Positions 7,232 through 10,579 of a DNA stretch of 10,579 nucleotides are shown piece after piece. The stretch spans positions 1 to 10,579 of the forward strand of contig CALTZU010000117.1 in NCBI GenBank assembly GCA_943913835.1. Reading direction: 5' to 3'. Source of the DNA: an uncultured Rheinheimera sp. GTDB lineage: Bacteria; Pseudomonadota; Gammaproteobacteria; Enterobacterales; Alteromonadaceae. Every line of letters starts with the position of its first letter. The first letter of the stretch is position 1. The notes below the pieces were generated by a model that saw nothing but the letters and a program-made list of their open reading frames with translations, did not search any database and had not been told where the DNA came from. The translations under genes were made by a program, and so were the position numbers.

Positions 7232-9983
7232 AACTGACAACTTCTTTGTTGGTGTGGGTGAACACAGCGTACTGGTTTTTGCCTGCATGTTTAGCCTGAT
7301 ACATCGCCATATCAGCCTGGCGTAACAAGGTAGCGTCGTCTACTGACTGTGGCTGAGGATAAAAGGTAATACCTATACTGGCACTGACATTCACTTTGGT
7401 TTGTTGCTGCGGTAGCTCTACAGCCTTGCTGACACTGGCAAGCAAACGTTCTATCAGAGGTATACATTCAGCTTCACCCGGCAGTTCGGTCAGCAGCGCA
7501 ATAAATTCATCGCCGCCCAGCCTGGCAAGAGTGTCATTTTCCCGCATTACGCAGCGCATTCGTTTCGCCAGTTCCACCAACAAATAGTCACCAGCTTCAT
7601 GGCCTAAACTGTCATTCACCGCTTTAAAGCCGTCTATATCGATAAAAATAACCGCCATCAGCTGCTTTCTGCGTTTGGCCAGCGCCATGTTTTGTGCAAT
7701 CCGGTCTTTTAATAACAAGCGGTTGGGTAATCCTGTTAAGGCATCAAAGTGCGCAATGAACCGTAACTTGTCTTCCTGCTCTTTTTGCAGGGTAATGTCG
7801 GAAAACAGTGCTACATAGTGCATGGCTTTGTGCTGCACGTCTTTCACTACAGAAATAGTCAGTGCCAGTATGATGGCTTCACCGGTTTTGCGTTTACCGT
7901 GAATTTCGCCTTCCCAGAAACCGGTGCGGGTCAGTTTTTGCCATAAGGCCTCAAAATACAGTTTGTCCGACTCTGAAGCACCCAGCAGCGCCAGATGACG
8001 GCCTAAAGCTTCAGTTTCTGTGTAGCCTGTAATGCGGCAAAATGAATTATTTAAGTCCAGAATAGTACCGCTGGCGTCTGTGATAAAAATACCTTCACGA
8101 GCCTGCACAAACACGCTGGCAGCCAATTCCTGTTTCATTTGCGCCTGGTGCCGCTCTGAAATATCCAGCTGAGAACCTATCACTTCAGTGACCTGGCCAT
8201 GTTCATCACGCAGCGCACACAGCTGGTTTTCAATGCAAATTTGTTGCTGGTTGGCTTGAGGTTCATCAGGGTACATTGCAGAATTCCCAGGGGCCCGTTG
8301 CAAGGTACAGCTGTATTTCAACACCCCGGGATAACCAGCTGCGGCCCAGTCCATAAATTTCTGCACTATCACCTGCTGACTGTCCGGATCCACAGACAAA
8401 TTCCACCAGTTGGCTAAACGCATAATCTCCATTGAGCTTTTCAGATACATAGTAAAGCAGTTTGGACTAATGTAATTCAGCCTCATGGTCAGAGGATCAA
8501 AAGCGTAAATTACGGACGGACTGCGCTCAATCAGCTGGTCCAGTCGTTTAAAACTTTTCTGCAGGCGTTTTTCTATCCAGTAACGTCTGCTTACGTCTGT
8601 GCCCAACAGAATAAAATCAGAGCCTTCGCCTGGCACACTGGCAACACGGAATAAATCCGAATCCAGATACAATTCCTTGCCATTGGCCAGCTGAATTTTC
8701 AGGCTCAGCACTTCAGTGCCATGGGCTTTATCCTGCAGGTGATGTATGGCAGATTGCAGCGCAGATTTTTGGCCTGGCTCAGGCACCCAGTCCATCAAAA
8801 ACTGGCCACGCAGGCTCTCGTCTGCAACCTGCAGTAACTTCTGCGCATTGTCGTTAAAGTGCACAATACGGCCTTGTCTATCCAAACCAAACAACAGCAC
8901 ATGAACTGTGTTGTTCAGTACTGTGCTGATCTGGTTTTTTTGCAGTGTTAGTTTTTGATTCAACAGGTGTAATTTTTCGTTGCCTAACAGCAGTCTGGTA
9001 CTTTTTTGCCGGAACATCAGGTACAAAATCAGCAAAGCCGCGAGCAACAGCGCCATAAAGAACACAGCGCCTTTGTGATCTGTCCAGCTATGCAGATAAC
9101 TATGATCAGGCGCATTTTGGAAAGGTGGCAACGACAGCGCCTGTAAAGTGTATTCAACGGACTGATAGTTGGCGGGTACGCCAAAGGCTTTGTTTGAACC
9201 CGAGCTTCTGGCCTTAGTCTCCCAGTTCAGCAATGCTGTCATTAGTCGGTTCACTTTTTGCGTCGCAGCAGGTTGCATCATCAGCACAGGCCAGTCCGGG
9301 TAAAGCCTGGTTGAACTTTGCACCGGCAGATCTGCCAGTTGCTGTGGATTTAACACCTTCATTTCAGCAGCTTTAAGTTCGCCGTGTTTTTCCATATCTT
9401 CCAGTACACCAGTGCGGATAAAACCTATATCCATTTGCTGGCTTTTCACTGCGGCTATTACGGCCTGCTCAGACGCCAGATGATGCAGCAGATCCGGTGC
9501 AGGCTGAATATTCAGTTGCTGCAGCTCCTTCATTTGCGCCACATACCCCAGCAAAGAGTAGGGGCCTGCAGTTGCAATACTGGCTTTAGAAATTTTAGTT
9601 AAATCACAGACAGGGTTATCTGCCAGGCAAAAAATAACGCCTCCAGCTAAATCAAACTGGCCTGTTTCTGTCAGCATCACCTGGCTAAGCAAAGGCGGTG
9701 CAATGTCGCCTTTAGTTTTCAGCAATAAATAATGATAGGGATCGGTCAGCAGAAAATCAGTTTTACTCTGAATATCAATCAGATCCAGATTAGAAGGTTC
9801 GATAAACACCAACTCAACCTGGTCCGGAGCCATTTGACTGGTTAAAAACTCCTGCAGGCCAACATAATCCGGCGCGCTCTGATAATGATCATCGTGCACT
9901 AAAATGCCAAAACGTACCGCAGAATGAGAGGCGTGAGCCACAGCGTTATAAATCACTAACAAACACAACAACAACTTTTTCAT
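7230..9983 (-). CDS. Membrane-bound diguanylate cyclase with PhnD-like periplasmic sensor, PAS domains and GGDEF
   Basis: This 917-residue signalling enzyme should make c-di-GMP from GTP in response to a periplasmic solute. Residues 1-19 are a signal or anchor segment. Residues 22-255 resemble the PhnD-type solute-binding fold (VRFGILVHDD, DFLLTDPYHY, LAGGVIF, MDIGFIRTG). One membrane segment follows at about 305-324, then a short coiled coil (about 326-352). Three PAS-like regions lie at about 353-465, 480-610 and 620-735; the third, with GIFITDASGTILDLNNSFCRITGY, is the clearest. The GGDEF domain covers about 738-910, with FIDIDGF near 780-786, an intact active site G823-G-D-E-F827 and an inhibitory site R814-E-N-D817 placed five residues before it. 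No EAL domain follows, so it should be a cyclase only, subject to product feedback. Cys119 and Cys126 in the binding domain could form a disulfide. It overlaps the upstream binding-protein gene by 4 bases (ATGA), so the two are co-translated. The ligand is unknown. Confidence 0.93.
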   Translation of the reverse strand: MKKLLLCLLVIYNAVAHASHSAVRFGILVHDDHYQSAPDYVGLQEFLTSQMAPDQVELVFIEPSNLDLIDIQSKTDFLLTDPYHYLLLKTKGDIAPPLLSQVMLTETGQFDLAGGVIFCLADNPVCDLTKISKASIATAGPYSLLGYVAQMKELQQLNIQPAPDLLHHLASEQAVIAAVKSQQMDIGFIRTGVLEDMEKHGELKAAEMKVLNPQQLADLPVQSSTRLYPDWPVLMMQPAATQKVNRLMTALLNWETKARSSGSNKAFGVPANYQSVEYTLQALSLPPFQNAPDHSYLHSWTDHKGAVFFMALLLAALLILYLMFRQKSTRLLLGNEKLHLLNQKLTLQKNQISTVLNNTVHVLLFGLDRQGRIVHFNDNAQKLLQVADESLRGQFLMDWVPEPGQKSALQSAIHHLQDKAHGTEVLSLKIQLANGKELYLDSDLFRVASVPGEGSDFILLGTDVSRRYWIEKRLQKSFKRLDQLIERSPSVIYAFDPLTMRLNYISPNCFTMYLKSSMEIMRLANWWNLSVDPDSQQVIVQKFMDWAAAGYPGVLKYSCTLQRAPGNSAMYPDEPQANQQQICIENQLCALRDEHGQVTEVIGSQLDISERHQAQMKQELAASVFVQAREGIFITDASGTILDLNNSFCRITGYTETEALGRHLALLGASESDKLYFEALWQKLTRTGFWEGEIHGKRKTGEAIILALTISVVKDVQHKAMHYVALFSDITLQKEQEDKLRFIAHFDALTGLPNRLLLKDRIAQNMALAKRRKQLMAVIFIDIDGFKAVNDSLGHEAGDYLLVELAKRMRCVMRENDTLARLGGDEFIALLTELPGEAECIPLIERLLASVSKAVELPQQQTKVNVSASIGITFYPQPQSVDDATLLRQADMAMYQAKHAGKNQYAVFTHTNKEVVS

Positions 9984-10579
9984 AAGCTCAGCACCAATTG
10001 CCGCAGGGCCGTGGCATTAAATACATGGGTAAAATCAACAGAGGAAGCTGAAGTAGCTGGCATAAAAGTGCTGAGTTTGCGCATGGCATTGGGCAGCACG
10101 TCCGAGCCTGACAGCAGCGTCATATTTTGCATAGGACTTGGGTACTGCACACTGGCGAAATAATTTTGGGTTTCGGTTAAGGTCAGATTACGCCACAGCG
10201 CTGTACGTCTGATGCTGTCGCCGGAAAATAAGCGGAGTTGTTGCAGTCCCAGATAGTAACTATTTAACAACCGGGCCGGAATATTGTTTAGCCAGTCAAT
10301 ACGGTCTGTCCGTACCGCCAGCACCTGAAACATCAGCGGTGGGCACTGACTGCTATCAAACAGCCTTACAGCGCCAGCGCGTTCAATATAGTGAGACACA
10401 GGAGGAGTATTGATAGCGGCGTCAATCTGGCTCTCTTGCCAGGCCATCATCTGTTTTAGCTGAGGCAGATAAGCTACTTCAACCTCCTGACGATCCAGGC
10501 CGGTTTTATGCAGATAATGCTCCAGCAAAAGTTCAGTGGCAGGCCTGGACTCCAGAGCTATCACTTTGCCTTTTAGTTG
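9980..10579 (-). CDS. NMT1/SsuA-like substrate-binding protein, N-terminus outside the window
   Basis: About 199 C-terminal residues are visible. The frame is open through the window edge: upstream of a GTG at 10564 it reads QLKGK, continuing into VIALES, the usual start of the second half of an NMT1/SsuA-type binding protein (LKGK followed by a short strand and a ligand loop). The GTG is thus an internal valine, and the gene is partial here, not a 194-residue protein. Further family features are SQIDAAINTPPVSHYI (the usual segment where the protein counts as a 'drain' for its ligand site) and RLFDSSQCPPLMFQVLAVR. Proteins of this class bind sulfonates, nitrate, pyrimidine precursors or similar solutes for ABC importers. 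No permease or ATPase gene is seen. Its stop overlaps the start of the cyclase gene (ATGA), suggesting it feeds ligand information to the cyclase and does not serve transport. That role is inferred. Export cannot be checked because the N-terminus is missing. Confidence 0.75.
   Translation of the reverse strand, partial: QLKGKVIALESRPATELLLEHYLHKTGLDRQEVEVAYLPQLKQMMAWQESQIDAAINTPPVSHYIERAGAVRLFDSSQCPPLMFQVLAVRTDRIDWLNNIPARLLNSYYLGLQQLRLFSGDSIRRTALWRNLTLTETQNYFASVQYPSPMQNMTLLSGSDVLPNAMRKLSTFMPATSASSVDFTHVFNATALRQLVLSL

Noticed and set aside
9980..10564. Complete 194-residue protein starting at GTG 10564
   Set aside because: The frame stays open to the window edge and the residues before the GTG (QLKGK) match the binding-protein family, so the gene is a fragment that begins beyond the window.

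Overview
The window looks like the chromosome of a marine or freshwater gammaproteobacterium of the Alteromonadales/Chromatiaceae type. Rheinheimera or a close relative is my best guess, from the style of the proteins, the moderate GC content and the TATAAT-like promoters. That placement rests on recognition, not on a database search. Six protein genes fill almost everything, and no gene-free stretch exceeds about 140 bases. I see no tRNA, rRNA, CRISPR array, integrase or transposase.

Layout: (1) Positions 1-93 hold the end of an unseen upstream unit: a rho-independent terminator pointing right, preceded by a sequence that could pair with it in a competing hairpin. (2) Positions 94-984 (minus) encode a LysR-type regulator. 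It is divergent from a two-gene operon at 1098-5246 that encodes an RND efflux adaptor lipoprotein and an RND inner-membrane pump. The 113-base AT-rich gap between them carries an imperfect dyad overlapping a promoter with a good -10 and a poor -35, as expected for a LysR-activated promoter. No outer-membrane channel gene is present, so the pump probably borrows a TolC-type protein; the adaptor has an intact TolC-docking motif. (3) Positions 5400-7172 (plus) encode a secreted M14 zinc carboxypeptidase with its own promoter. (4) Positions 7230-10579 (minus) hold a tightly coupled pair: the C-terminal part of an NMT1/SsuA-like substrate-binding protein (its N-terminus lies beyond the window), overlapping by an ATGA junction a large membrane-bound diguanylate cyclase. 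The cyclase senses the periplasm with a PhnD-like binding domain and carries three PAS-like domains and a GGDEF domain.

The efflux operon and the peptidase each end in a long hairpin, and the two hairpins are related in both arms and partly in the loop. They look like copies of one dispersed palindromic element used as terminators, and together they bracket the peptidase gene. The second also forms the 3' border of the convergent cyclase gene.

The most interesting system is the last one: two different kinds of solute-binding module, one free and one fused to a cyclase, translated together with no transporter genes in view. This suggests a solute-controlled c-di-GMP signalling unit. The functional link is inference; the domain calls are from sequence motifs.
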